This document shows positions 36,150 to 48,847 of a DNA stretch of 64,000 bases, piece by piece; position 1 is the stretch's first letter, and each line of letters opens with the position of its first letter. The stretch spans positions 24,595,375 to 24,659,374 of the forward strand of contig OZ012697.1 in NCBI GenBank assembly GCA_963942565.1. The letters run 5' to 3'. A model generated the notes under the pieces. It saw nothing but the letters and a program-made list of their open reading frames with translations. It made no database searches and was not told the DNA's origin. Origin of the DNA: Maea johnstoni. Its lineage: Eukaryota > Annelida > Polychaeta > Spionida > Magelonidae. The position numbers and the translations under genes were made by a program.

Positions 36150-37757
36150 CGAGATTGCACGATAGCAGGACGTAATTGGCTTAGGCAGGCATGGGGCAGT
36201 TCTAATCAGTGTGATTGACAGCATCACACTTTGCTCAGCTGCTTTCCCCGCACATGAAATGGGTAGTTAGGGCTCGCAATATGTCAATTAATTGCTCAGG
36301 GGTTTCAGTGATTGCTCGAGGTACTTTTTAGCGGCGAGTCTGACCTTTACTGACTATTACCACCACCGGCAGCATCATATACTCACCTTGCTGTGATATC
36401 ACAGATTCACCAATGATGTAACTGAACAAATGATAAAAGGGCAGTAAAAGATTTTTTTGGGACTTCACCATTCAAATTTGATTAAGGTATTTAGTGACAG
36501 AAGTAAACAATAAAAAGTAAAAGAAATGAGAAATGGATGTGGTAGACCATGGATTATTAGACAACTGTACCAGTTACCTAAATATCCTTTAAGTCCCTTG
36601 TTCTACCAACAATGCGGTGTTTTCTTATAACCATATTCTGAATACAATAAAAACTCTTTAACCAGGGAAGGAGTTGCCAGTGACTTGGGGTTAGGTGGTG
36701 GTTTTCGCCGGGTACTCCGGTTTCCTCCACTAATTACAACCGGCTAGTCACGAATTAGCCACAATTGGCATAAATGTGACGAAAAACGAAATTCCAAGTT
36801 TACCAGGGAAGGATTTTTTAGAGAACAGAGTAATCTTTTGAACAACCAGCAGGACAGGTTGGTTTCAGATTTTTACATCTAGCCCAGCCATCTCTTGCAT
36901 AAAAGATTATGTACAGATACCAAAACATGTGTGTTAAGTGGTTACATCGTAATGAAACAAGATCTAGTCAGTATCGTCGGGCATGAGTGGTAGTACATGT
37001 ATTAGAATACCACTACTCAGATAGCGTTTTTGGTGAGGGACCACATGCGAATATTACGATGCGCTATAATGGAAAAGCATATCAATTCGCGAAATATAGG
37101 TTCGCTAATATTTTGAAATTTACAGTATTTGAAATAAACTTACTGAGACCTTAAACATGCAGTGCGCAAATTATGTCTTCCAGATACCATCTGTGACCCA
37201 CAGCTTCCCGCAACCTTTAAAAGAAGTTAAAAAAAGTTATACATGCATGTAAGAATTAACACTTCACAACCAAGCTACAATGTTTGGGAAAGATTCAAAC
37301 ACTAAGGGAGCATATTCGCTATTTCCCGAAATCTCTTTAAACATTAATGCAGGGACAAGCAAAGGTACTGAGCTCACCCGCTCACAAATAAAAACATGCG
37401 TTTAAGAAATTACACTTCATAATTGATCCACAACCTTTGCATAAAAACAAACACTTAGGGAGCATTTCCGCTATTCCTGAAATCACTTTAAAGTTATTGT
37501 AGGGGTAATGAGCTCATGTGCTTCGAAATGAACATGTTTAAGAATTAACCCTTAACAACCGAGCGGCAAACTTTGCAAAAAAAACAATCACTTTCTACCA
37601 ATAATCCCTTTAAATGTTATTGTAGGGTCGGGCGTTTGCATGAAACTGATAACCTCTGGAGAATATTTAATTTTTTCGGAAATCCTTTTGAAAGTTACTG
37701 TATGGCCGGCCTGGGGTAAATATTTCAATTCAAATACAATTAAAGCAAAGCACATAC

Positions 37758-37955
37758 CTCTTTCTTTACACTTCTCAGTACAATCTTCAATTGGATGGGG
37801 ATAAAGTTGTTCACTTCTCCTTTGGTCTATCAGATGCATGCACTCTTCTCTGGATCCTTGTCCTTTGAAGCGATGCTTCACACACCCCAGATCCCGGAGC
37901 TCCTGCTCAACTTCACCCCACCAGATAATATCTGCAATGACCCTCCAATCGATTT
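37758..37955 (-). CDS. Exon-like segment of unrecognised gene, copy 2
   Basis: Between a TTTTTGCAG acceptor and a GAG|GTATGT donor lie 66 open codons: IDWRVIADIIWWGEV, EQELRDLGCVKHRFKG, QGSREECMHLIDQRR, LYPHPIEDCTEKCKER. Composition and boundaries look like a real internal exon. Copy 1 has lost seven bases and the frame. It lies 5' of the possible ATG exon at 36,149 on the same strand; whether they belong to one gene is unknown. Confidence 0.4.
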
Positions 37956-38094
37956 CTGCAAAAATAAATTGACAAGATATAACACGTAAATGTACATGTT
38001 TGGAAAGCCTATATTTCTTGTGAGATATAACTATAAACCCTGAATGGGGTCATTTTTAAGATGTTTACCTTTAAAAACATTGAATTAGAATTTT

Positions 38095-38655
38095 AACATA
38101 ACGTTAATTCTTGCAAATATCAGACACTTTTTGTTTATCACGATTTTAGTCGGCTGATGATGGCTGAAATTTTCTGAAAATAGCAATCAAAACTCGGACA
38201 CCGTGGCCAAAATTCGCTGAAATTATCAATCAAAACGAAATTTAGATGGAAAATCTATCTCTAACTTCGCAAACAAGAACACAATTTTCCCCCACAAAAC
38301 CCTTATTGTCCACCTAGCTGACTTGTCATTCCTCTGCTATATGCACTAATAAAGGAATTTGTCTACCTTTAATGTTTACTTATGGTTATTATTGCTGCCG
38401 CATGCCAATTACGCATTGAATTATATGTGTTTTGGTGGATATAGGCAATAGAAACGATCCTTCCTAATCTAAAATCAATCGCAAACTTTGGAATCTAAAT
38501 GTTTTTCTTTTTATGTCAAGGAAGTACACTTCGTGGCCGTTATTTGGTAAAATGTGTCTTGGATGGATCAGGGTGGGCGAGATTCCCCAGTAATTATTTT
38601 GTAAATGAATTATAGTGGCCGAGATTCCTAGGGCGGAGCACTGGGGGTATTAAAG
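38095..38655. mobile_element. TIR element remnant of the 53-54 kb family, copy 2
   Basis: The duplicate of 6,990-7,615, with the same core blocks (ACACAATTTTCCCCCACAAAA, GCCGCATGCCAATTACGCATT). The ends are degenerate. Confidence 0.5.
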
Positions 38656-38814
38656 TAACCTACCTTCGCCAATCGGTTTGGAAAATGCATCATGCCATGA
38701 CTTGGTAAACCCTTCAAACGACACCCATGAGTATAGACTGAAATAAGAAAAACAAACATGATACCTTCGATATAAATACTAGTTAATCAGTCATACTTCA
38801 CTGTCATATATACT

Positions 38815-38930
38815 GCCCCATTTTTCCTTAAAAGAAAAATGATTTTTTTAAAGAGAAATCATTTTTCTTTAAAGAGAAATCATTTTTCTTTAAAGAGAAA
38901 TCATTTTTCTTTAGAGAAAAATCAGCCTTA
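38815..38930. repeat. Cluster of short AT palindromes, upstream group, copy 2
   Basis: Five units, including three nearly identical 21-mers ATTTTTCTTTAAAGAGAAATC in a row. Copy 1 has four less uniform units, which suggests local expansion after the duplication. Confidence 0.75.
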
Positions 38931-39881
38931 CAACGCCTTGGCTGACCATTTCACTCCAATTCAAGATTATAACGCCACGTTGTCTGTAATAAATAATCTG
39001 ATTGGTAGCATGTTAATCTGATTGCTAAGCATGTTTTTAAGGCAGGCAGACACGTGGAGAACCACGTTGAGCGATAATTGGGAGTCTTGCATGAGTATGT
39101 AATCCTAAGACGTGAGGATATCTCATTGCGCGATATTTGGGAAGTATCAATCGTAGAACTCAGGCAAGCAGTCCTGTAGCACAACTAATAGTTTTAATGA
39201 TTGTCACTAGGTGGCGGAAATGGAAATAAATTTATGCTAAATAGTCCTTTTCATCAAGAACAGCTTCCCATATCTTCTGTTTGGTGACCCTTGTTATAAA
39301 ACTATTGCTTTTAATTGCGGCCCCCATAAATTGACACGAAGGCTGCATTTATGTAGTTTTAATGCCAAGGCTAAGAGAAAGAGAAAGGGAGCAGAAACAA
39401 ACTTATTCACCTCTTCTGAGTGGCCCAGGAAAATCAGGGTTATTTTGGAAATGACACACACCTACAAACTAAATCACTAGAAAAACATACTGAGATCCCC
39501 CGTTTCACGAAAAGTATTTGTTTTCTTCAACATTTACAATAAAAGAGTTTTCCTCTGAACAGTACATCAATTCTAGGACATGTAAAAAAATAGCAGGAAT
39601 GAAACAAGAATTTGAATTCAATTCACAAAGAAAATGTGTTGGTCAAGTTCTGATTAACAATTATAGTTTGAAAATAATCTACGCCACTTCCACCCAATAA
39701 CGTGACACAATAAGCCCTGCCCATGTACAATTATCCCTTATCTAGCTTCAAACGCTACGATACATGTGCTCAACATGTGCACATATTGAACGGAACTACT
39801 TTTAAAACTTGATTTTTCTTTAAAGAAAATTAACTTTTCTTTAGAGAAAATTTATTTTTCTCTATAGAAAAATCAGTGAAG

Positions 39882-40598
39882 TTAGCTAGCTAAACTAGGT
39901 CAGCCAAAGGTCACCCGCGCACTAGTTCAACAATGGTAATACGCGTTTGTTGTGACGTGCACCGTTTGTTTCCCCAGAAACTGGCGCCAGATCACGTACG
40001 TGACGCTTGTTCAAATCCACGCGCGCTATTGTTGGGTCTACCTTTGACCCAGCAGCAGTGACCCATTGATTGAAATTGAGGGATCTGATTGGACAATTAC
40101 ACCAGTTTGACCTTTAACCCCATTGAAGAACACCCATTGAGGACGACTAATCCTTAACTGTAAAACACACCTCCATTACAGCATATGGCCACAGTACCAA
40201 CCGTCCTGGCCACCACGGTACCGTGGTGGCCCGGACGGTTGGGAGCAATGCTTCCTGTCATACGCACTCCCTAGAGAACGCTACCCACCTGGCCGGCACT
40301 GGCGTGCAGGTCCTTATCTATATGGGTCAAATGCAGCCAGCTAGTAGCTGTATACGATGGAGTGTTGACGCTAGATGTGACAGCCATACAGATTTCCACT
40401 TGCAGCAGAAAATTGAGTATAAAAGCGGTTTTCATGGAAATGACTACAAGAAAGTGGTATATTTAGTTTAGGAAGTATACGATACTCTGGCGTGCAGCTT
40501 AATATAGGAGTTTTAGCATGCTCTTGAGGGTTGAAAGTTGTAACAAGTGACTTTAAAAAGTTCTGTGTGACCATATCCTGTCATGTCAGAGTGGGAGA
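39882..40598. mobile_element. 0.72-kb segment splitting the palindrome array, copy 2 only
   Basis: Absent from copy 1 at the homologous point near 8,790. Its right part (40,385-40,560) is an inverted relative of 61,975-62,130, so it belongs to an interspersed family. It contains a 46-base palindrome at 40,197-40,242. I see neither clear TIRs nor a target duplication. Confidence 0.5.
40197..40242. repeat. 46-base palindrome
   Basis: CCAACCGTCC, one base, a perfect 24-base palindrome GGCCACCACGGT/ACCGTGGTGGCC, one base, GGACGGTTGG. It is perfect apart from the two single spacer bases, which do not pair. It could form a cruciform and could bind a dimeric factor; both are inferences from symmetry. 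Confidence 0.85.
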
Positions 40599-40891
40599 AA
40601 TCATTTTTCTTTAAAGAAAAATGGTGCTTATTTTTCTTTAAAGAAAAATCATTTTTCTTTAAAGAGAAATAGTGAATAAATGCATTAATGGCATTCCATA
40701 GTAATCTATGTGCACACTTGCTGTAATGACGGTCTTTCACGGTGGCGAGCGATTTCAAAAATCATACTCATTCGTACTCCAAATTGTGCATGCGGGAAAC
40801 CCGGCTTAAAGGTAGAGACTCTGCCCACAATCTACTATTTGATTCTAAAGACAACCATCGCAGGCCAGAACAGCAGGGTATTCACCGTAGG

Positions 40892-40900
40892 TATATAAAG
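40892..40900 (+). promoter_or_regulatory. TATA box of ZNF unit 2
   Basis: TATATAAAG in the same context as 9,094-9,102, with the TTCATCTACTTGCAAC block 3' of it. Palindrome units lie about 220 bases upstream, as in unit 1. Confidence 0.55.
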
Positions 40901-40924
40901 TGATTCGAAATTCATCTACTTGCA

Positions 40925-41060
40925 ACGTGCAGAGCTTCCGACTTGGTGAGCTGGTGAGGAGAAAGTGATAACATTTTGTTCCATTTTTCCAAACCGGAGA
41001 GAAGTGTGCGGTTACAAAAGCACTATGTAGAGCCAATATCTGCTAATATTGAAAATTGTG
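40925..41060 (+). other. Non-coding exon 1 of ZNF unit 2
   Basis: Homologous to 9,125-9,230 and ending at the same G|GTGAGT donor (41,061). It is about 28 bases longer than copy 1 (the CCGACTTGGTGAGCTGG stretch), and unit 3 also has a similar longer form here (TTAGTCACGGTGAGAGTG), so copy 1 probably lost those bases. The ATG of the unit 1 upstream ORF is GTG here. It splices, by inference, to 43,296. Confidence 0.5.
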
Positions 41061-41196
41061 GTGAGTAAACACTGAAGGGAATACCGCCTCTCAACTTTGA
41101 AAGGGAAGCAAAAATACCACTTTCAATCATGATAAATGCATGGACTGGTCTGATGGAGTCATCTGGTCATAGTGACAGTCTTGGCACTAGACCGAA

Positions 41197-41325
41197 ATAT
41201 CTGACTGTCCAACAGCCATGTAGATCATTTTCTATGCTTATTTATCTATTTATGGACGCTTGTTGTCCATAAATAGATAAGTAAGCATAGAAAATAATCT
41301 ACATGGCTGTTGCAGAGTCGGATAT
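41197..41325. repeat. Long hairpin with 61-bp arms, copy 2
   Basis: The duplicate of 9,372-9,500, with arms and loop preserved. It sits in the first intron of unit 2, about 140 bases after the donor. Confidence 0.75.
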
Positions 41326-41650
41326 TATAGCATGTTGTCAAGGTGATTTATGCACCAGTCAATTGAATCCCCAGGAGGGGGGGGGGGGCAGGGATAGTGC
41401 ACTGACCTCCTGCACTATTTTGCAAAGTCCCCGGCCCGCGGCACATTTTTCTTTTAATAATCCCTGCCCCCGGGGCACATTTTTTAAAGGCGCCCTAAAG
41501 CAGGGGTCCAGTTAGACACTAGCCCGAGGCTACAGAAAATTGTTTCGGGCTATAAGAATATTTGTCTTAGTAGCCCGGCTGGCTATAAGAAAATATTGAC
41601 ATTTTTTGGTCATGAACAGAGGAATAACAATACTATAAGGTAGTATAAGC

Positions 41651-41666
41651 AGTGTGTGTGTGTGTG

Positions 41667-41746
<80 letters not shown>
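41651..41746. repeat. (GT)n(AT)n microsatellite, copy 2 end point
   Basis: GT repeat then about 80 bases of AT. Sequence to the right no longer matches copy 1. The YIYIYI open frame on the minus strand is an artefact of the repeat. Confidence 0.85.
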
Positions 41747-41751
<5 letters not shown>

Positions 41752-42132
41752 CCTATTACAATTCATTCTACTTTGAATTGAATTCGTTTTGTGGCTGTTA
41801 TTTGTATTAATTTCATCTATAGCCACGTACGTCTGTATGGACACTCATTACGTTTGCTCATTTGAGACACGAACGTTTTAAACGTTCGTATCTCGAATAC
41901 TGCGCACTTGATGAGTGGTACGTTTAGCGAACATTTCAAACATTTGTTGTTCTGAACGTACTGCAAATTCTATGTGCGCAGTAAAATAAAATGGCGGCCG
42001 TTTGTTATGGTGAGCGAACCGATCTACCGCTCATGATTTTGTGTGTACTCATGGCTGAGAGCCGTAGTACAACGTAAAACATAATCATAAAAGGTAAAGG
42101 CCGTTGGAATGTTGAGGCTAAGCGATCGCTCA

Positions 42133-42481
42133 CAGGGCACGACATTAACTTTAGCAGCGACTTGCCCTGTAGGGCAAGTGAGATTCAATTTTCACTTGCC
42201 CTACTCAAGCTTTCACTTGCCCTTGAAAAATTGTATGTTTTATAATATTTCATTTAAAACCAAGTAGAACATGGTTCTGGCATGTGAAAGCATATATGTT
42301 CTAGGACAAGCTTGGATGCCAGACCACGAAACTTGCACACATTCTCAAAAGTTAACCTGAAATATACAAAGTGTACTTTCCCAGTGGGGCAAGCAAGATG
42401 CAGTTTTCACTTGCCCCACAGCTATAATTTACAAATTCTACTTGCCCGGGGCAATGGGGCAAGCACCAATGTCGAGCCCTG
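42133..42481. mobile_element. TIR MITE with CAGGGC ends and 5-bp target duplication
   Basis: The ends read CAGGGCACGACATT and, reversed, CAGGGCTCGACATT, flanked by GCTCA on both sides (42,128-42,132 and 42,482-42,486). The interior repeats CACTTGCC/GGGCAAG. A 5-base target does not fit typical hAT, so I leave the superfamily open. Related sequence is at 54,880-55,535 and 12,920-13,115. Confidence 0.7.
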
Positions 42482-42486
42482 GCTCA

Positions 42487-43295
42487 TGATTTTTTGCTGT
42501 AGAATTTAACCCCCAAATGTAGCGGCATTTGGGGTTAAATTTTGTCGATTCTATCGCATCGATACGGTTGCCTTATCAATGCGACTATCGCTAGGGTCAT
42601 ATCTAGTGGTGCATCGACTTGGCGACTATCGATGACACTCCTAGTGTTAGGATGTGTTTAAACAGCAATCCACTTCTTGTATGAAGGTTGGCGCTGGTGG
42701 GAACTTGGGTTTTAGTAGAGAATACTCTCAGAAACTATTTTTGCCTATGCTTGGTGTGATTGTCCTTTAAGTCAGAATTTTCATTATTTTCTTTTCAACT
42801 AGTCGAGTATATCTTCACATCATTAGTGTTTGCCTTATGCAAATTTTATAAAAGAGATAACTTAATATGTTAAACTGATTCGAATTCAACAAAAGGGCAC
42901 AATTAGCCATTACTGGCGAGTTCTAATAAATGAACACAGCAACCACATAAAACACCATAACTTGCTCAATTTGAAGAATTGGAAATTAATCAAATTTTCA
43001 GAATATAGGTACTTTGCTTTCAGTTTCACCCTATATACGTTTCATAGACGCAATTGGACAAGCAGAATGTTGGTTGGTTCACTTTGGTATGTCACATGAC
43101 TATATTGGATCAAACTTTTAGAAGATCGTCAAACAAGAACAACCTTGTACTGGATTTTGGCCAATAGTTCCCATTACAATTTGGCATAAGGAATTTTGGG
43201 TTAAAATTACAATTTGGACTCACAAGGGTTAAACCCCACTGTGAAATCCTTGCATTTGTATATGTTAATGTTTAATTTCTGTTCTTATTTTGTAG
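42487..43295. other. Rest of the ZNF unit 2 intron
   Basis: Unique sequence. The last 250 bases align with 16,560-16,832, including the TTCTTATTTTGTAG acceptor (AG at 43,294-43,295). No other feature is seen. Confidence 0.5.
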
Positions 43296-43465
43296 ATATA
43301 AAACGAACCTGATGGGATCTAACAAAACTGGGATTCCTGAGAAAACTGAGAGTTAAATGTGCTGCCATTGAATGTCATGTGACACCTGGATGACCTTCAC
43401 CTTCACACGCCATTTCTTTGCGGAGTGTACAAACAAGGATTTACTAGAAATAAAGAACTGCAATT

Positions 43466-46400
43466 ATGGAATCCAACACAAAAGGAATGCACAGAAAGCA
43501 TGATGAAAACAACATAAGTGGACCTACCGAGGAAATTTCTCTGGACGGTGTTCAACTGTTGCGAGTGAAAAAGGAACCATCAGAACCTGAGGACCCGGTG
43601 CCCACATATCAGCAGGATTTAGACAAAGAGACGGTTGAAATGGATAACAATCACGTCTATAAATGGACAGTTGCTTCCTCGGAAACAGTCTCAATGAAAA
43701 TTGGTGGTACAGTTACCGAGCCAATGAAAGTTGGTGGTACAGTAGTTAACGAGCAAATGAACATTGTTGGTGGTACAGCTAACGAGCAAATGAAAGTTGG
43801 TGGTGGTACAGTTAACGAGCAAATGAAAGTTGGTGGTGGTACAGTTACTGAGCCAATGAAAGTTGAAGGTAGAGTTACAGAGCCAAGTAGAGTTGTTGGT
43901 ATTTCACTTCTCAAGCCAACAAAAGTCTCTGGTGCAGGTTTGGAATCTATTATCCTTCATAAGCAGCCATTCCCGGGTAGTGTACCAATCACCATTAGTT
44001 CTGCTACTGAACCGAAGAACGTTACCATCACTAGCATCGGATACACCAGCCTCCAGAATGATGATCGCAGCTTACCAATCGCAAACAGAGCTTGTTCAGA
44101 GACCATGAAGATAGAACCCTCACAGAGTAGTGATCAGGATCCTGAACATTCAGAGAGAGAGGACGGAGGTAGGTCAGATATTAAAGACATGAAACAGGTC
44201 CTGCCCGGAGTTGAGAATGAGAACTCATATAAAGATGGTGCCTCTGAACATTCTGAGAGAGCGGTAGAAACAAATAGGACAGAAACTAAAGCTGCAGGAA
44301 GAGTGTCAACAAAGGTTCAGCAAAAGGCCTTGAATAAAGAAGCTTTTGGACCTGGGAAAGTTCTCGTTTCCATACTTAACAGATCCAAGCAAACTAATTC
44401 AGTGGTGAAAAGTGAACAACTAGTAAGTGAAGACACAGTGCAAAAAGCCCTTCTGGCTTTAAAGTATAAAAATCTCAGAGGGAGCTTAAAGAACAACTGG
44501 TCCTTTCTTTACAACTGCACCCTGTTATGGTCTAATGAAAATTGCATCGAGTACCTTAAGTTCTACCACGGTGAAGCAACTACGATCCAGCTCTCAGTGA
44601 AGATTCGGTCAGATTTTACGCCCCTTATTCAGGTTCATGGCAAGCATGTCAGCTTTGAACATGAATTCTGGTCTGGATTACCTGAGAAATACACAACACC
44701 AGCAGATATAGTCAAACTTCTGAACAAACTTTATTGTTTTAAAGTATGCGTAGGCAATCCGGATAGAGAGTACCAATCACTGATCAAAAGTCATGTAGAA
44801 TCGCGCCAGCCGCCACAGGCATATGTGGAAGGAGATTTTGGGGCGGTCAAAGATGGGGTATTGTACACATCTTCTATACGGTCAATCGCATGTGAATTAC
44901 TGACTAAGAACAGGCGGTGCAAGAAGTGTCTCTTGTATCGGAATACGCTTATAAAAGCGAAAAAAACAAGTGTCAAAGGACAAACAAAATGCCCCCTCCG
45001 ATCTCACGACCAACAAAAAGGCGCACAGTCAAATGAATTCTGAGGAGCTGACCGCCAAGTTAGAACAGGCTCTGGAACAAGCAAAGAGTATCGCTGAAGA
45101 AAATGAACAGCTTCGACTACAGCTGACCAGAAAGGAAGACGCCCTCAAAAAGTCCAGCGGAACTATCGTTACGTCCTTCATGACTGGAGGTGAATTAAAC
45201 ATAGGAACGTACCTGCCAACCAGTGAAAGTGGACTTGTACCTCAGTTAAGTGATTTCACTATCGTAACAGAAAGCAATGACCAGGACACACCTGCACACA
45301 GAGAAGATGGGAGCAAGGATGGAACCATAATTATGGTCGTGCCCACAGAGATGTCCACAAATAAGGACATTCAGGCAGAGATTGGATCACATGGTGGAGG
45401 ACCCCATGAGGGTCTCGTCCTCAAAGCAATGAACGATGGAACCAAAATGAACAGTCTTCTGAGAGAGAATGATGCAGACTTTACAAAGAACCATGTGCTC
45501 GAAAAAAAAAATGGGAATGAAAAGAACAGATCTGGTCTTTTAATCGAAGGTGATCCAGGAACCAGTGTTAACAATTTAAATGATGAGACCATGCAAAGAA
45601 ACGACCACTTAAATATAGTGCACATTCAGGGGAAAGACCACTTAAATATGCTTCACATGCAGGGGAAAGACCACTTAAATATGGTTCACATGCAGATTAG
45701 AGACCAATTTGATAAAGTAGTGAAAGACCACTTAAATATGGTGCAAGATTGTGATGTCAATAAGAGAAACGATTTGGACACAAAATTCAACACTCCTCTG
45801 ATGTTACCGCAAAATCTTGACAGCTCTTTAGCATCTCAGATAGGAGTACGTCATGAGGATGAAAAGCCCATTCAGTCATATGAGACTGCTGAAATGTTCG
45901 ATAATCGTCATCCTGCAGCTGTTCCGAAGAATCCTCATCCAGACTTAGAACGTAGTCTTCCCTCTCTAGTGCTGAACGATGGATCGCACCAGAGCACGGA
46001 CATGCATGATTGCAAGGAGTGTGGAAAAGCCTTTCCACGATTACAAGACCTGAAGAAGCATGCGAGAACTCATCAGGCAAGAAAAACATTTAAATGTAGG
46101 CGTTGTAAGAAAATATTCCCAAGTCTGTCCATTTTAGTGGCTCACAGAAAAGTTCATGCTGCTGAAAAACGTGTCAAACGTGAGAGGAAATGTGACAAGT
46201 GTGGAAAGGCTTTCTCGAATGTTGTTCAGTTACAATCACATACTATAAGAGAGCATTGGGAGGATAACCAATTCAAGTGTAATAAGTGTGACAAGGTATT
46301 CTCTCAGTATTCTGCTTTAATAATGCACAAAAGGACCCACATAGTAGAGAAGCCCTTCAAGTGTTGCATATGCAATAGGGATTATACTACGAATAATATT

Positions 46401-47411
46401 CTGACGGCTCATATGAAAACTCATAGCGGTGAGAGACCACACAAATGTACACAATGCAGCAAGGCCTACTTCTCATCCTCAGCTCTCAAAGGCCATATGA
46501 GAATTCATACAGGTGAGAGACCTAATAAATGCAAACTATGTGGCAAAACGTATAGGTGCTCCTCCGTTTTGCTTGCTCACATGCTGGTTCACAGTGGTGA
46601 AAAGCCTTTTAAATGCGATTATTGTGATAAAAGCTTTCGTTTATCAGGCGCTCTTACAGTCCATCAGAGAATTCATACAGGTGAAAAACCCTTCAAGTGT
46701 GATCATTGTTCCAAGGCTTTCGTGAGAAAGAGTAGCTTAAAAACACATACATTAATTCACACAGGTGAAAAACCTTACAAGTGTAAGCTGTGCAACATGG
46801 CCTTTACTAATTCCTGTAATTTGACAAGACACCAGAGAATTCACTCCGGTGAAAGGCCCTACCAATGTGAACTATGTGGTAAGAGTTTTACAACGTCCAC
46901 AAAATTGAAGGATCATCTGATGGTTCATAATGGGGAAAAACCAAAACAGTATGGAAAGTCCTTTAAGTGTGAAATATGTGAGAAGGTATTTTTGCATGCA
47001 AGTTATTACAAGATACACATGAGGCTCCATACTGGGGAAAGGCCTTACCAATGCAAAGTATGTGACAAGTCCTTCAATCAAAAGGGAAGTTTAAAAACAC
47101 ACGTGAGGATGCACACAGGAGAGAAGCCTTTTCAATGTAATCTTTGTGAGAAGGCATTTATACATAAGATGTCTCTAAAACAGCATGCACTTACTCACAG
47201 CGGTGAGAAGCCCCACACGTGTGAGCAATGTGGACTTGCTTTTGGTCATAAAGGTAATCTTGTGAGACACCGGCGTACTCACACCGGTGAGAAACCATTC
47301 CAGTGTGAGCAGTGTGGGAAAGCATTTGCTCAATCTGCTCACCTTAAGGCTCATATTAAGACTCACAAGTCCAGGTCCAACAATGCTGGTAGCCGGACCA
47401 AGGCAGAGTAG
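43466..47411 (+). CDS. ZNF2: 16-finger paralogue of ZNF1, one frame change
   Basis: The exon begins at 43,296. The ATG matching that of ZNF1 (43,312) meets a stop after 14 codons, so translation probably starts at 43,466 (MESNTKGMHRK). The N-terminal frame (to 45,043) carries VKKEPSE, about six GG-T-V-(T/N)E-(P/Q)MK repeats, a 190-residue insert absent from ZNF1, and the conserved domain ending CKKCLLYRNTL. The rest (coiled coil, linker, 16 C2H2 fingers, to 47,411) is in the +1 frame. The shift maps to a seven-A run near 44,962, where ZNF1 has one base fewer. All 16 fingers keep their cysteines and histidines, so a recent change or an assembly error is likelier than an old pseudogene. It ends with a 14-residue tail that ZNF1 lacks. 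Confidence 0.8.
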
Positions 47412-47415
47412 TGTG

Positions 47416-47727
47416 CATAGTCTTAGCCAGTAGGCCGTCTTGGCTTCTTTTGGACACCCGAACCCTTAAAAAGCACCCCTCAGGGCACCCGAAATCTTTT
47501 GTGAAGAATTTCTCAAATTGACAATCTCAAGCATATACTTCAATTCTTTCATCTCCATATTATTCTCAAGACATTGTATAAGGATATTATGCCTTATTTT
47601 GATAGATTTATACATGTTTATGATTGAAATCTGAGTATATCATGGTCCCTCTTAAGATTTTAGACACCCTAAAATTTACAATTGCCAATTTTGGGCACCC
47701 AGTTTCTAAATCCTGGCTAAGACCATG
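47416..47727. mobile_element. hAT-like MITE (family B) just after ZNF2 stop
   Basis: 312 bases with CATAGTCTTAGCCAG and CTGGCTAAGACCATG ends, five bases after the stop codon. Flanks TAGTGTG and TAGTATGTG look like a worn target duplication. It is opposite in orientation to the copy after ZNF1. Confidence 0.7.
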
Positions 47728-48673
47728 CTAGTATGTGCACTCATTGAACTTTCATGATGTTTTCTCACATTTCATTTCAATGGTTATTTTTTTATCTAAC
47801 ATTTTGTGATCAAGACGTTCCTGTCTGTAGTGCCTAAAACCATTCTACTATCTCTGTGATATATCTCCTATTAGGAGAGCGGCCAAGTGCAAAAAAGGGC
47901 TCTATTTAAGATTTATTTTGGGCGGGTCTCACACACACCTCCAACATACATCATTTGAAAGCTTATACTCTCTAGTTTAATATTCTGCCTGTTGGAGTTG
48001 TCAAAAGTGGTGCAGATTCTGAGAAAATACGTTTATGTAACATAATGTCTGGAAAAAAGCTGAAAGGTATGAAATAACGATATTTTTTTTTGAAGGGGCT
48101 AAAGAGGATAGTATGTTCACTCAACTTTGTGTACTACAACAAGCCTCATGCCCACAATTCAAATAAAACATTTGAAGCCATACTACTAAATTTTTCTGGT
48201 GAAAATTCCAATTTTATTACAAATTTAGGGTACGATTCACCTTTTTCTCAAATGCCATCACATAGATCAACTTTTCAGCTAGTACAATACCAGACTTAGC
48301 TACATAGCACACATATATATAATCCTACATCTTTTTTCAATCATTTAGGAACCAAACTGAGTTACAAGGCTGATTTATTCAAACGTTTTGGCAATTCCTA
48401 TGCCTATAAAACTGAAAAAGAAGATAATAGAAATATGTGCAAAATGATATTTAATCTTTCAAATATTCCAAAAAGTATCTGAATGACATCCAAACTGAAG
48501 CATACCCTGTACAGATATCTTATATTGGATATTGGCTGTCAGATTTTTAGATTTGGTTGCCCAGTCACCCAGGACAACTAAATTATTTGTGAAAATGGTC
48601 AACAATTTAGCAAAATTCACAAAACGCTCACAAAAAAAAATAATAATAATAAATTAAATAAGATTTAATCATA

Positions 48674-48847
48674 CAGGCAACCTTACATAAGTCAGACACT
48701 TATAAGTCAGATTTTCTACTAAGTCAGATGGCTTTGCTGGTCCCATCCCTATCATTGCAGTTTTAGAATCTTCACATAACTCTAATTTTGCCTATCTCGG
48801 ACAGAAAATCCTGGTCACAATTCATCCGACTTATGCAAGGTTACCTG
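48674..48847. mobile_element. 174-bp TA-flanked MITE in the left arm
   Basis: Inverted ends CAGGCAACCTTACATAAGTC and its near-complement ending GGTTACCTG, between TA dinucleotides. The same MITE is in the right arm at 51,841-52,014, so it was there before the arm was copied. Confidence 0.75.

Larger units (their letters stand above)
22762..41740 (+). repeat. Duplicate block 2 (copy of 1 to ~9,900)
   Basis: Collinear with bases 1 to about 9,900 of the window, with an apparent identity in the mid-90s percent by eye over the stretches I compared. Major differences: 8.2 kb extra at 25,512-33,684, a SINE at 34,692-34,963, 0.72 kb extra at 39,882-40,598, and a missing 150 bases relative to 5,209-5,356. 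The left boundary in copy 1 is outside the window. Confidence 0.9.

Noticed and set aside
41530-41844. Open frame of alternating Y and I
   Set aside because: A by-product of the (AT)n microsatellite; the same applies to 57,640-57,730.
44955-44975. Programmed ribosomal frameshift in ZNF2
   Set aside because: The A-run does not place a canonical slippery heptamer in the zero frame, and ZNF1 is continuous at the same place.
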